Assembly: GCA_030691865.1 (NCBI GenBank)
Contig: JAUYDL010000050.1
Span: forward strand, 1 to 30,078
DNA length: 30,078 nt
Direction of reading: 5' to 3'
DNA from: Candidatus Omnitrophota bacterium
Lineage (GTDB): Bacteria; Omnitrophota; Gorgyraeia; Gygaellales; Profunditerraquicolaceae
How positions within the stretch are numbered: the first letter of the stretch is position 1; each line of letters opens with the position of its first letter. A program made the position numbers and the translations under genes. Shown piece after piece: positions 15,113 to 22,585 of this stretch. The notes beneath the pieces were generated by a model. The model saw only the letters and a program-made list of their open reading frames with translations. It did no database searches and was not told where the DNA came from.

Positions 15113-15602
15113 TGTTATTCTGCAATATTTAAACCAACTGCCTAAAGATTATGTCGTGATGATTGTCGGCGCTTTACCTATTTGTGAATTAAGAGGCGCA
15201 ATACCGTTGGCCTTGTCATTCGGAATGCCGCTGCTCAAGGCTTTTTGGCTTTCCGTCTTAGGTAATTGCTTAATTGTGGCTCCGGCGCTTTTTCTTTTTG
15301 AGCCGGTGACCAAGGCTTTAAGAAAATTCAAGATCTGGTCGCGTTTTTTTGATTGGATCTTTGAACGCACCAGGAGAAATTCAGACGCTATCCAGAAATA
15401 TGAGGCTTTGGGGCTGATATTTTTTGTGGCTATACCGCTTCCGATAACCGGCGCCTGGAGCGGAGTGATCGCGGCGTCTTTATTTAAGATTCGTTTTCGT
15501 TATGCATTTTTAGCGATTATTGCCGGGGTGATTTGTGCGGGGCTGATTGTTTCGACATTATGTGCTTTAGGTATGTTGAGTTGGAAGGCGGTGGCAGTAT
15601 GA
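15105..15602 (+). CDS. COG2426 small integral membrane protein (putative small multidrug export family)
   Basis: This 165-residue hydrophobic protein has about four membrane segments and the family's ALPICELRGAIPLALSFGMPLLKAF signature near residues 23-47, repeated in weaker form as FVAIPLPITGAWSGVIAA near 105. Such inverted motif pairs recall the DedA fold. The family is annotated as small multidrug exporters, but direct functional proof is thin. It overlaps the glycosyltransferase by eight bases and its stop overlaps the cobO start. The position next to lipid genes could hint at lipid-carrier transport (inference). Confidence 0.8.
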   Translation: MLNVILQYLNQLPKDYVVMIVGALPICELRGAIPLALSFGMPLLKAFWLSVLGNCLIVAPALFLFEPVTKALRKFKIWSRFFDWIFERTRRNSDAIQKYEALGLIFFVAIPLPITGAWSGVIAASLFKIRFRYAFLAIIAGVICAGLIVSTLCALGMLSWKAVAV

Positions 15603-16102
15603 TCCAGGTTTATACGGGAAACGGAAAAGGTAAAACCACTGCTGCTTTTGGGCTAGCTTTAAGAGCAGCCGGAGCAGGGCTAAATGTCTATATCGGCCAA
15701 TTTGCCAAAGGAGGCTATTATCATGAAATTAAAGCGTTCAAGAAAATCGATAATATTAAGGTAGAGCAGTTTGGCCGCCGCTGTTTTATAAAAAAATCTC
15801 CTGAAAAAATTGATAAACAAATGGCTCTGGCCGGTTTGAAGCGGTCAAATGAAATTATCGCCGCAAGAAAGTACCGGGTGGTTATTCTGGATGAAGTTAA
15901 CATCGCTGTAAAATTAAAACTGATACCTTTGAGCGGTTTGCTGGAATTAATAAAGCATACTCCTAAAACAATAGAGTTGGTGCTTACCGGCCGTTATGCC
16001 CATCCTAAGATAATAAAATTAGCGGACTTGGTTAGTCGAATAAAAGAAGTTAAACATTATTATGCTAAAGGGGTAAAGGCGCGCCGGGGGATTGAGTTTT
16101 AA
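15599..16102 (+). CDS. cobO: Cob(I)alamin/corrinoid adenosyltransferase (CobO/BtuR type)
   Basis: This enzyme transfers the adenosyl group of ATP to the cobalt of corrinoids, an early step in salvage and biosynthesis. The 167-residue sequence begins MIQVYTGNGKGKTTAAFGLA with the CobA/CobO P-loop (about 7-18), and has YIGQFAKGG and the VVILDEVNIAVKLKLI Walker-B-like segment. An upstream in-frame ATG at 15533 lies inside the previous gene; ATG 15599 gives the normal start, overlapping that gene's stop. It lies just upstream of the riboswitch and so is not under its direct control, unlike the other cobalamin genes downstream. Confidence 0.92.
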   Translation: MIQVYTGNGKGKTTAAFGLALRAAGAGLNVYIGQFAKGGYYHEIKAFKKIDNIKVEQFGRRCFIKKSPEKIDKQMALAGLKRSNEIIAARKYRVVILDEVNIAVKLKLIPLSGLLELIKHTPKTIELVLTGRYAHPKIIKLADLVSRIKEVKHYYAKGVKARRGIEF

Positions 16103-16125
16103 AAAAAGACGTTTTCCTTTTTTCC

Positions 16126-16153
16126 TTGACAAATAATTGTTGAGTGTTAAAGT
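16126..16153 (+). promoter_or_regulatory. Promoter for the cobalamin riboswitch operon
   Basis: TTGACA (16126-16131) and TAAAGT (16148-16153) are separated by 16 bases. They lie just downstream of cobO and about 25-30 bases upstream of the riboswitch aptamer, as expected for a leader transcript. The -10 box matches consensus at four of six positions. Confidence 0.6.
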
Positions 16154-16177
16154 AAAGAAGAAAATTTAGTAGTATAA

Positions 16178-16346
16178 ATATAGGTTAAGGGAAATCCGTA
16201 GGCTACCAAAAATCGGATGCGGTCCCGCCGCTGTAACCGGGGACGAAAATCACAATTTGCCACTGCCTCACACCCAGTTTGCTGGGTTTGGGGTGGGAAG
16301 ACGTGATGATTAGGTTGATCCGGAAGCCAGAAAACCTGCCTATATA
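16178..16346 (+). promoter_or_regulatory. Cobalamin riboswitch aptamer (classical form)
   Basis: The leader carries the conserved cobalamin-aptamer blocks in order: AAGGGAA, GGTCCCGCCGCTGTAA near 16222-16237, GGGGACGAAAATC, the diagnostic GCCACTG at 16259-16265, GGGAAGACGTGATGAT after a hairpin arm, and GGAAGCCAGAAAACCTGCC closing the P1 region near 16340. It therefore senses a cobalamin such as adenosylcobalamin or methylcobalamin. It precedes the cobC-to-btuD series and is followed by a hairpin (16352-16359 with 16368-16375) and an intrinsic terminator, so ligand binding should stop transcription. Confidence 0.96.
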
Positions 16347-16408
16347 GAAGAATAGACTAGTTAAATATAGTCTATATTCTCGCGGAAGGATGAAGTAAAC
16401 CAGGGTGC

Positions 16409-16450
16409 AATCCTTAGGTTCTCGAAAGAGGGCTTAAGGATTTTTATTTT
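16409..16450 (+). terminator. Riboswitch-controlled intrinsic terminator
   Basis: AATCCTTAGGTTCTC (16409-16423) pairs along all 15 positions (three G-U or U-G wobbles) with GAGGGCTTAAGGATT (16428-16442), closed by a GAAA tetraloop and followed by a TTTATTTT tail. It lies between the cobalamin aptamer and cobC, the position of an expression platform. AAGGAT at 16386-16391 can pair with ATCCTT at 16410-16415, a possible part of the competing antiterminator. Confidence 0.85.
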
Positions 16451-16464
16451 AGGAATATATCTTT

Positions 16465-17088
16465 ATGGCAAGTCTGATTCTTATAAGGCATGGTGAAACG
16501 GATTATAGTTCAGAAAGTAGATACTGTGGGTATAGCGACCCGCCCTTAAATAAGAAAGGGATATGGCAAGTTAAAAGGTTAGCTGAAAGGCTAAAAAGAT
16601 TAAATGTTGATAAGGTTTATTCAAGTGATTTGAAAAGAGCTGCCAAGACAGCAAAGATAATCTTTAAGGATAAATCGATTGAGGAATCGCAGGATTTCAG
16701 GGAGATAAATTTTGGTATTTTTGAAGGACTGAAATACGAAGAGATTATTAAAAAATACCCGAAACTCTATAGAACTTGGCTGGATAATCCGACAATGGTT
16801 AAAATTCCTAAGGGCGAGGCGCTAAAAGATTTAAGTAAAAGGGTTAGAAAAAGGTTATCTCTTATTCTTTTCCAACATAAGGATGGAAAAATAGTCTTAG
16901 TCACCCACGGCGGTCCGATAAGAGTAATATTATGCGATGCCTTGAAATTTAGCTTAGAGGCGTTTTGGCAAATAGAGCAAAATATCGGAGCTTTAAATAT
17001 TATAGAGTATTCTGAAAAATCGGAGCCTCACGTAGTTAAAATGAATGATACATCGCATCTTTTGATTAAAGAAAAAATTGCCTTATGA
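16465..17088 (+). CDS. cobC: Alpha-ribazole phosphatase-like histidine phosphatase
   Basis: This belongs to the phosphoglycerate-mutase-like histidine phosphatases. The LIRHGET motif (about 5-11) carries the phosphohistidine, and later residues include SSDLKRAAKTA, the acidic FREINFGIFEGLKYEEI and VTHGGPIRVI with the second histidine. In this operon its job is probably removal of the 5'-phosphate from alpha-ribazole phosphate (or adenosylcobalamin phosphate) in nucleotide-loop assembly. Length 207 residues is typical. It is the first gene after the riboswitch terminator and overlaps cobU by four bases. Specificity is inferred from the context because the family is broad. Confidence 0.88.
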   Translation: MASLILIRHGETDYSSESRYCGYSDPPLNKKGIWQVKRLAERLKRLNVDKVYSSDLKRAAKTAKIIFKDKSIEESQDFREINFGIFEGLKYEEIIKKYPKLYRTWLDNPTMVKIPKGEALKDLSKRVRKRLSLILFQHKDGKIVLVTHGGPIRVILCDALKFSLEAFWQIEQNIGALNIIEYSEKSEPHVVKMNDTSHLLIKEKIAL

Positions 17089-17645
17089 AAAGACTTATTC
17101 TTATTTTAGGCGGCGCAAGAAGCGGTAAGAGTAGTTATGCAATGAATCTGGCAAAATCCACAGGTAAAAGAATAGTTTTTATCGCTACGTGCATTCCCGG
17201 CGACAGCGAGATGAAACATAGGATAAAATTGCACAAAAAATCCCGCCCTCGCACATGGAGAGTGATCGAAGAAGGGATTCATATTGATTCCGCTTTAAGA
17301 GAGGTGAAAGCTGGATACGACGCGGTATTGATCGATTGTGTAGGATTGTTTATTTCCAATCTTATGGCGGTTGAGTCCAGCGATAAAAAGATAGAAGAGA
17401 AGGTGCGAAGCGTGATTGACGCAATCAAAAAGAGCGCATGCGAGGTAATAGTCGTTTCAAACGAAGTCGGTATGGGCATAGTGCCTGATAACCCGTTAGC
17501 GAGACGTTTCAGGGATCTTCTCGGCCGTGTTAATCAGATGATAGCTCAGAGCGCCGACAAGGTGATTATGATGTACGCGGGTATTCCGATGGTAATGAAA
17601 GGAGAGCATGATGCAACTGCTACAAGATACAATACAAAAGATTAA
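17085..17645 (+). CDS. cobU: Adenosylcobinamide kinase/adenosylcobinamide-phosphate guanylyltransferase
   Basis: CobU phosphorylates adenosylcobinamide and then attaches GMP to give AdoCbi-GDP. The 186-residue product has the Walker A GGARSGKSSYA (9-19), VFIATCIPGDSEM, and HKKSRPRTWRVIEEG with His50 at the position of the guanylylated histidine, followed by DAVLIDCVGLFISNLM and VSNEVGMGIVP. All expected motifs are intact. The start overlaps cobC by four bases and the end overlaps the cobT start by about 35 bases, implying tight translational coupling. Confidence 0.96.
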   Translation: MKRLILILGGARSGKSSYAMNLAKSTGKRIVFIATCIPGDSEMKHRIKLHKKSRPRTWRVIEEGIHIDSALREVKAGYDAVLIDCVGLFISNLMAVESSDKKIEEKVRSVIDAIKKSACEVIVVSNEVGMGIVPDNPLARRFRDLLGRVNQMIAQSADKVIMMYAGIPMVMKGEHDATATRYNTKD

Positions 17646-18672
17646 AAAACCTGATTATTCCTTGGCGCAAGAGGCTCAAAAGAGGCTGGATAATCTGACC
17701 AAACCGCAAGGCAGCCTTGGACGCTTGGAAGAGATCGCCAAGCAGATGATTGTCATTACTGGGAATTTGCGGCCGCAGCTAAAAAATAAAGTTATCTTTA
17801 CGATGGCCGCAGACCACGGCGTTGTGTCAGAAGGGGTAAGTGCGTTCCCTAAAGAAGTGACTCCGCAGATGGTATATAACTTTTTAAAGGGCGGCGCGGC
17901 AATAAACGTGTTAGCCCGTCATACAGGAGTAAAAGTCATCGTAGTTGATATGGGGGTGGCAGTTGATTTAGAAAGCCATCCCGGCCTAATTGTAAAGAAG
18001 ATAGGCTATGGCACAAAAAATATGACTGAAGGCCCGGCGATGTCCAAAAAAGAGGCCATTGCTTCGATAGAAGGAGGAATCGAAATTTTTGAGGCCGAAT
18101 ACGCCAAAGGTATCGATATCGTAGGAACAGGCGATATGGGGATTGGGAACACAACACCTTCGGCTGCCATAGCTGCGGTTATTACCGGTAAATCTGTTGA
18201 GGAGATTGCCGGAAGGGGTACGGGGATTGATGATGCAGGATTATCAAAAAAAATCGCCGCGATCAAAAAAGCGATAAAGATTAACGCTCCTCAATCAACT
18301 GATGGGTTGGATGTGTTAGCTAAGATCGGCGGTTTTGAGATCGGAGGATTGGTAGGCGTGATTCTGGCCGCGGCAGCGCGGAAGGTGCCTGTTGTGATAG
18401 ATGGATTTATCTCTACCGCTGCAGCGCTCATTGCCTATACGCTTAAGCCTGCGGTAAAAGAATATATGATCGCAGCGCATTGCTCACAGGAGAAAGGGCA
18501 TAGATTGATGCTTACGCATATGGATTTAAGGCCGCTATTGGATTTAGATATGCGCCTTGGTGAAGGGACCGGAGCGGCATTAGGAATGAGCATTATCGAA
18601 ACAAGTATAAAAATTTTAACCGAGATGGCCACGTTTCAGAGTGCGGGTGTCTCCGAACGCGATGATGCGTAA
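17611..18672 (+). CDS. cobT: Nicotinate-nucleotide--dimethylbenzimidazole phosphoribosyltransferase
   Basis: CobT activates the lower-ligand base as its alpha-ribotide, the other half of the nucleotide loop. The 353-residue sequence has KPQGSLGRLEEIAKQM near the N terminus, AADHGVVSEGVSAFPKEVT, GTGDMGIGNTTPSAA and the C-terminal RLGEGTGAALGM, whose glutamate corresponds to the catalytic base. ATG 17611 is preferred over the adjacent ATG 17608 because AAAGGAG (17598-17604) is then better spaced. No benzimidazole-synthesis genes are visible, so the natural lower ligand is unknown. Confidence 0.96.
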   Translation: MQLLQDTIQKIKKPDYSLAQEAQKRLDNLTKPQGSLGRLEEIAKQMIVITGNLRPQLKNKVIFTMAADHGVVSEGVSAFPKEVTPQMVYNFLKGGAAINVLARHTGVKVIVVDMGVAVDLESHPGLIVKKIGYGTKNMTEGPAMSKKEAIASIEGGIEIFEAEYAKGIDIVGTGDMGIGNTTPSAAIAAVITGKSVEEIAGRGTGIDDAGLSKKIAAIKKAIKINAPQSTDGLDVLAKIGGFEIGGLVGVILAAAARKVPVVIDGFISTAAALIAYTLKPAVKEYMIAAHCSQEKGHRLMLTHMDLRPLLDLDMRLGEGTGAALGMSIIETSIKILTEMATFQSAGVSERDDA

Positions 18673-18682
18673 GAATTTTATT

Positions 18683-19423
18683 ATGAAACGTCTATTGATC
18701 GCACTTCAATTCTTAACCGTTTTGCCGTTTAATATCCATAAAGAAATCACAGCGCAAGACTATGGCAGATCACTCGTATATTTTCCTGCGGTCGGGGCGG
18801 CCATGGGAGGTGTGTTATCATTCGTGTCGTTGTCCTGCGGGTTTCTGCCTGTGCCGGTTGCGGCGGCAATTGTGCTGATAGCCTCAGCATTTATCACCGG
18901 GGCGTTGCATCTTGATGGTTTCGCGGACACCTGCGACGGTTTTTATGGGTCAAAACCCAAAGAAGAAATCCTCGAGATAATGCGCGACCCAAGGATCGGG
19001 GTCATGGGAGTTGCCGGCATAACGTTACTTTTACTCCTAAAATTCTCCTTGATTATTAGTATTCCGAAAGACGTTCTTTGGCGGTCACTGATCACGATGT
19101 GTTGTCTTGCGCGTTGGACGCAGGCAATAGGATGCCTCCTACCGTATGCCCGCAATGAAGGTAAGGCGGGATTATTTATTAAATACGCTCGTAAGAAAGA
19201 TATTATCATAGGCGGTATTTTTACAATAATTGTTTTCTCTGCGTTATTTGGCTTAAAAGGCATTATAATTTTCTTTAGTTCCCTTATTTCGGCATTACTA
19301 TTTATCCGTTACGTAAAAGCTAGAATAGGCGGGATGACCGGCGATACCATCGGAGCAGTAAGCGAGATTACAGAAGTAAGCGCGCTCTTTTTTATTCTTA
19401 CAGTAGGCTCGATATGGACTTGA
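18683..19423 (+). CDS. cobS: Adenosylcobinamide-GDP ribazoletransferase (cobalamin synthase)
   Basis: CobS is the membrane enzyme that joins AdoCbi-GDP with alpha-ribazole (phosphate). The product starts MKRLLIALQFLTVLPF, the usual N terminus, and has the metal-binding HLDGFADTCDGFYGSK segment (about 76-91) and RDPRIGVMGV. The rest is rich in membrane helices. Alternative starts (GTG 18641, ATG 18662/18665) would overlap cobT, and none has a clear ribosome binding site; ATG 18683 gives 246 residues, the family norm. It overlaps cbiB by ten bases. Confidence 0.95.
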   Translation: MKRLLIALQFLTVLPFNIHKEITAQDYGRSLVYFPAVGAAMGGVLSFVSLSCGFLPVPVAAAIVLIASAFITGALHLDGFADTCDGFYGSKPKEEILEIMRDPRIGVMGVAGITLLLLLKFSLIISIPKDVLWRSLITMCCLARWTQAIGCLLPYARNEGKAGLFIKYARKKDIIIGGIFTIIVFSALFGLKGIIIFFSSLISALLFIRYVKARIGGMTGDTIGAVSEITEVSALFFILTVGSIWT

Positions 19424-20370
19424 TACTGTTTTCCTATATTGCGGATTTCGTTTTCGGCGACCCTTATTGGTTTCCTCATCCGGTGCGGCTGATGGGCAGG
19501 CTAATTTCAATTCTGGAGAGAACGCTCAACGGCAGTACGCATAAGACTATCCAACGTTTTTATGGGGCGGTCACTGTACTCGGCGTGATTGCTATAAGTG
19601 GGGTATGCGTATATGCGATTATTGAACTGGTAGGAAAGTTGCATCCTATTGCCGGAAAGATCGCATGGATCTTTCTTGCCTATACAACACTTGCCATCAA
19701 GGATTTAGTTATACATGCCCGCGCGGTATGGAAGCGGCTTTCGATAAACGATATTGAGGGAGCCCGCAAGAAACTTTCTCTTATGGTTGGACGGGATACA
19801 GAGAAATTGTCACAAGATGAGGTTATTCAAGCAACAGTAGAGACAGTTGCCGAGAGTACGACCGATGGGATTGTCTCGCCGCTCTTTTATTTGTTTCTGG
19901 GTGGTCCGGTGCTTGCGGTTATGTTTAAGGCAATAAGCACGCTTGATTCGATGATCGGGCATAAGAATGAGAGATATCTTTACTTTGGATGGTGTGCCGC
20001 CAAGATCGATGACATCGCTAATTTTATCCCGGCACGGATTACTGGATTATTGATTCCTATAGCAGCTTTGTTTTCCGGTAAGGATTCCGTGCAGTCTCTT
20101 CGCATTATGTTCAGGGATGGCAAAAAACAAGATTCTCCCAATAGCGCAATTAGTGAAGCGGCAATGTCCGGCGCATTAGGAGTGCGGCTCGGCGGAACTT
20201 GTAGCTACTCGGGCAGGATAGTCAAGCATCCATATTTGGGAGAGCAGCGACGGCCGATATCGATATCTCTTATCAAGGAAGCCATAACAATAAGCGAAGT
20301 TAGCTCATTGTTAATGCTTGCGGTTGGAATTCTGTTTAAGCAGGCGGTTATGCATTTGATTTGTTTATGA
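19414..20370 (+). CDS. cbiB: Adenosylcobinamide-phosphate synthase
   Basis: CbiB attaches (R)-1-amino-2-propanol O-phosphate to adenosylcobyric acid, forming the arm that carries the nucleotide loop. The 318-residue membrane protein has the diagnostic N-terminal FGDPYWFPHPVRLMGRLI (about 14-31), TVAESTTDGIVSPLFY and the ISEAAMSGALGVRLGG region. It overlaps cobS upstream and cobD downstream by a few bases. Its presence shows that the organism can use cobyric acid, not only complete cobinamide. Confidence 0.95.
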   Translation: MDLILFSYIADFVFGDPYWFPHPVRLMGRLISILERTLNGSTHKTIQRFYGAVTVLGVIAISGVCVYAIIELVGKLHPIAGKIAWIFLAYTTLAIKDLVIHARAVWKRLSINDIEGARKKLSLMVGRDTEKLSQDEVIQATVETVAESTTDGIVSPLFYLFLGGPVLAVMFKAISTLDSMIGHKNERYLYFGWCAAKIDDIANFIPARITGLLIPIAALFSGKDSVQSLRIMFRDGKKQDSPNSAISEAAMSGALGVRLGGTCSYSGRIVKHPYLGEQRRPISISLIKEAITISEVSSLLMLAVGILFKQAVMHLICL

Positions 20371-21425
20371 AAAATATGGAAAACCTCTATCAACATGGTG
20401 GTAATATTTATGAAATTAAGCAAAGGCGAAAAACGCCTGTGCTGGATTTTAGCGCCAATATAAACCCTTTGGGAATTCCTCCGAGGATTAAGAAATTGTT
20501 AAACAAGCAGCTCAAAGATTTAGTTCATTATCCTGATCCCAGAGCGTTTCGCCTTGTGGCTGCGCTTGCTCGCTATTGGAAAATAAAAGAAGAAAACGTG
20601 CTGGTTGGCAACGGTTCAACCGAGCTCATTTATCTCATCCTGAATGCCTTTCGGCCTGATAAAGTAATTCTTCCTGTACCTTCTTTTACCGAATATGAGC
20701 GCGCAGCCAGGATTTCAGGGAGTCAGGTACGGTTTATACATATGTTGGAAGGCGAAGGTTTTTGTTTGAATCTCGATCACATCAATAATTGCGATATGCT
20801 TTTCATGTGCAACCCTAATAATCCAACAGGAAATCTGATTGTGAAAACCAGAGCAGATATTGAAAATATCCCTGCCAAGCGAATCGTTATTGACGAGGCT
20901 TTCATGGATTATGTGCATAATGAACAAGCGCACACATTTATTGCTCAGGCAACACGGTCGAAAAAGTTCATTGTGCTTAGGACGCTAACCAAGTTTTTTG
21001 CCTTGCCGGGCCTGCGGGTCGGGTATGTAATCGCGCATGAGGATAATATTAAAGTTTTTAAACGATATCAAATGCCGTGGAGCGTCAATGTATTAGCCCA
21101 AGCAGCTGCTGAACATGTGCTCAACGAAGATACGTTTATTCAACGCTCAAAGCAGCTTATTGAAAGGGAGCGTGTCTTTCTCTACGAGTCTCTCGGCCGG
21201 ATTAAAGGGCTTAAACCGTATCCTTCCGTGACAAATTTTCTTTTAATCAAGATAGAGGATGAATGGATTACGTCAACGTGCCTTAAAAAACGATTACTCA
21301 AGAAAGGTATTCTTATCAGAGATTGCGTTAATTTTCGCGGTCTGGATAGGCAATTTATACGCGTAGCAGTACGTTCGCATAAAGAAAACATACGGTTGAT
21401 GCGGGCATTAGAGGAGTGCGTATGA
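20367..21425 (+). CDS. cobD: Threonine-phosphate decarboxylase
   Basis: This PLP enzyme of the histidinol-phosphate aminotransferase fold decarboxylates threonine O-phosphate to aminopropanol phosphate, the CbiB substrate. The sequence has HGGN followed by LDFSANINPLGIP (typical of CobD), NGSTELIYLI, CNPNNPTGN, IDEAFMDY and the PLP-lysine segment RTLTKFFALPGLRVGY. The assignment over HisC rests on the N-terminal motif and on its place directly after cbiB. ATG 20367 overlaps the cbiB stop; a TTG six bases upstream is also possible. It overlaps the next gene by four bases. Confidence 0.92.
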   Translation: MKNMENLYQHGGNIYEIKQRRKTPVLDFSANINPLGIPPRIKKLLNKQLKDLVHYPDPRAFRLVAALARYWKIKEENVLVGNGSTELIYLILNAFRPDKVILPVPSFTEYERAARISGSQVRFIHMLEGEGFCLNLDHINNCDMLFMCNPNNPTGNLIVKTRADIENIPAKRIVIDEAFMDYVHNEQAHTFIAQATRSKKFIVLRTLTKFFALPGLRVGYVIAHEDNIKVFKRYQMPWSVNVLAQAAAEHVLNEDTFIQRSKQLIERERVFLYESLGRIKGLKPYPSVTNFLLIKIEDEWITSTCLKKRLLKKGILIRDCVNFRGLDRQFIRVAVRSHKENIRLMRALEECV

Positions 21426-22354
21426 AAAAAGAAATCAAAACATTACGTCGTGTGCTTTTAGAGGCGGTGCGGCGCCAGCCGTATGATGGGCTCCTTTTTT
21501 CAGGCGGGCTTGATACCGCTGTAATTGCGGCTCTCAATCCTAAGGTAGTGGCGGTGACGGTAAGCTTGGGAAACGATACGGAGGATATCTATTATTCCGG
21601 ACTATTAGCCAAAAAGTTTGGCTTCAAACATATTCATTATGAGGTAGATGTTGATGAGGCCATTGCCGCCGTACCTGAAGTGATCAGAATTCTGCATTCC
21701 TTTGACCCGGCGATACCTAATGATCTAGCCGCCTATTTTGGTTTGAAGAAGGCTAAAGAGCTTGGGGTGTCCGCAATAGCCACTGGAGATGCCGGTGATG
21801 AATTGTTCGGCGGGTATTCCTTTATGCAGGAGATGGATGATTTAGATAGTTATATCCGCAGAATCACTAAGACCATGGTATATAGCTCTAATGATATCGG
21901 TAGATTTCTGGGGCTCAAGATCGTCCAGCCGTTTACCGACAAAGAAGTCGTGGATTTTGCCCTGAGTCTCCCCAAGGAGATGAAGATAAGGAAGGAAGGC
22001 AATTGCATATGGGGTAAGTGGATTGTGCGTAAAGCATTTGAAGAGATGCTCTCTAAGGAAGTTGCCTGGCAGAGCAAGCGGCCTCTTGAAATCGGCTCTG
22101 GAATGACCCGCATAAGAGAGGTTATCAGCAAAAAAATTTCTGACGATGAATTTAAAGAAAAACAACAAGCCTATCCTGTGAAATTTTTAAACAAGGAGCA
22201 CCTTTACTATTACGAGATTTTCCGTAAAGTAGTAGGCAGTATTCCTACGCCAAAAGATACGAAAAAACCTTGTTTGGGATGTGGCGCTGGCTTAAAAATA
22301 GATACTTTTCACTGTAAAGTTTGCGGTTCCAACCAATTATCACCTACGTGGTGA
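21422..22354 (+). CDS. Asparagine-synthetase-like ATP-dependent ligase with C-terminal zinc ribbon
   Basis: This 310-residue protein is the synthetase (AMP-forming, PP-loop) domain of the AsnB family without the glutaminase domain. SGGLDTAVIAAL (about 25-36) is the PP-loop and ATGDAGDELFGGY corresponds to the family's GDELFGGY motif. The last 30 residues hold a CxxC-x10-CxxC zinc ribbon (Cys284, 287, 298, 301), which I do not know from ordinary AsnB. ATG 21422 has GAGGAG five bases upstream. It is translationally coupled to cobD and followed 29 bases later by the small peptide gene. It probably activates a carboxylate as acyl-AMP and forms an amide from free ammonia or an amine. Candidate substrates are the peptide or a corrinoid side chain (inference). 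Confidence 0.82.
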   Translation: MKKEIKTLRRVLLEAVRRQPYDGLLFSGGLDTAVIAALNPKVVAVTVSLGNDTEDIYYSGLLAKKFGFKHIHYEVDVDEAIAAVPEVIRILHSFDPAIPNDLAAYFGLKKAKELGVSAIATGDAGDELFGGYSFMQEMDDLDSYIRRITKTMVYSSNDIGRFLGLKIVQPFTDKEVVDFALSLPKEMKIRKEGNCIWGKWIVRKAFEEMLSKEVAWQSKRPLEIGSGMTRIREVISKKISDDEFKEKQQAYPVKFLNKEHLYYYEIFRKVVGSIPTPKDTKKPCLGCGAGLKIDTFHCKVCGSNQLSPTW

Positions 22355-22383
22355 TAATTTATAAATAAAGGGGGTGATGTAGA

Positions 22384-22491
22384 ATGGAGAAAAAAGAGCG
22401 CAAAGTAAAGAAAAACGTGATTGCCTATCGTAAGAAGTGCAAGGCAAATGGCACGGGTTTGTCTCATTATGTTCTTTTAGACAAGAAATAG
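22384..22491 (+). CDS. Short lysine-rich peptide, candidate radical-SAM-modified precursor (CbpA-like)
   Basis: A 35-codon reading frame starts at ATG 22384 behind a strong AGGGGGTGATGT ribosome binding site and ends at TAG 22489-22491. The peptide has ten lysines and two arginines, mostly in residues 3-20, one cysteine (Cys19), then an A-N-G-T-G-L-S-H-Y stretch (21-29) and a short V-L-L-D-K-K end. There is no signal peptide or double-glycine leader. It sits between an ATP-dependent ligase and a SPASM radical SAM enzyme and is followed by a stem-loop, the layout of a RiPP precursor. I recall the name CbpA for short precursors paired with the CbpB maturase near cobalamin genes, but could not verify it. 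Confidence 0.75.
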   Translation: MEKKERKVKKNVIAYRKKCKANGTGLSHYVLLDKK

Positions 22492-22505
22492 AGTGATTTA
22501 TCTCG

Positions 22506-22543
22506 CCGGAAAGGCCGCAAATAGAACAGGTCGGTCTTTCCGG
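22506..22543 (+). terminator. Stem-loop between the small peptide and radical SAM genes
   Basis: CCGGAAAGGCCG (22506-22517) pairs at all 12 positions, with one G-U, with CGGTCTTTCCGG (22532-22543) around a 14-base loop. No T-run follows immediately (a TTTTTT lies about 18 bases downstream). It is more likely an RNA-stabilising or partial-termination hairpin, which would raise peptide output relative to the enzyme genes. Confidence 0.65.
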
Positions 22544-22585
22544 AATTGATAACAAAACATATTTTTTACATTCTAGCGGAGAATA

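Noticed and set aside
16103..16125. Terminator directly after cobO
   Set aside because: The A-run and T-run there could pair weakly, but there is no GC-rich stem, so I do not call it.
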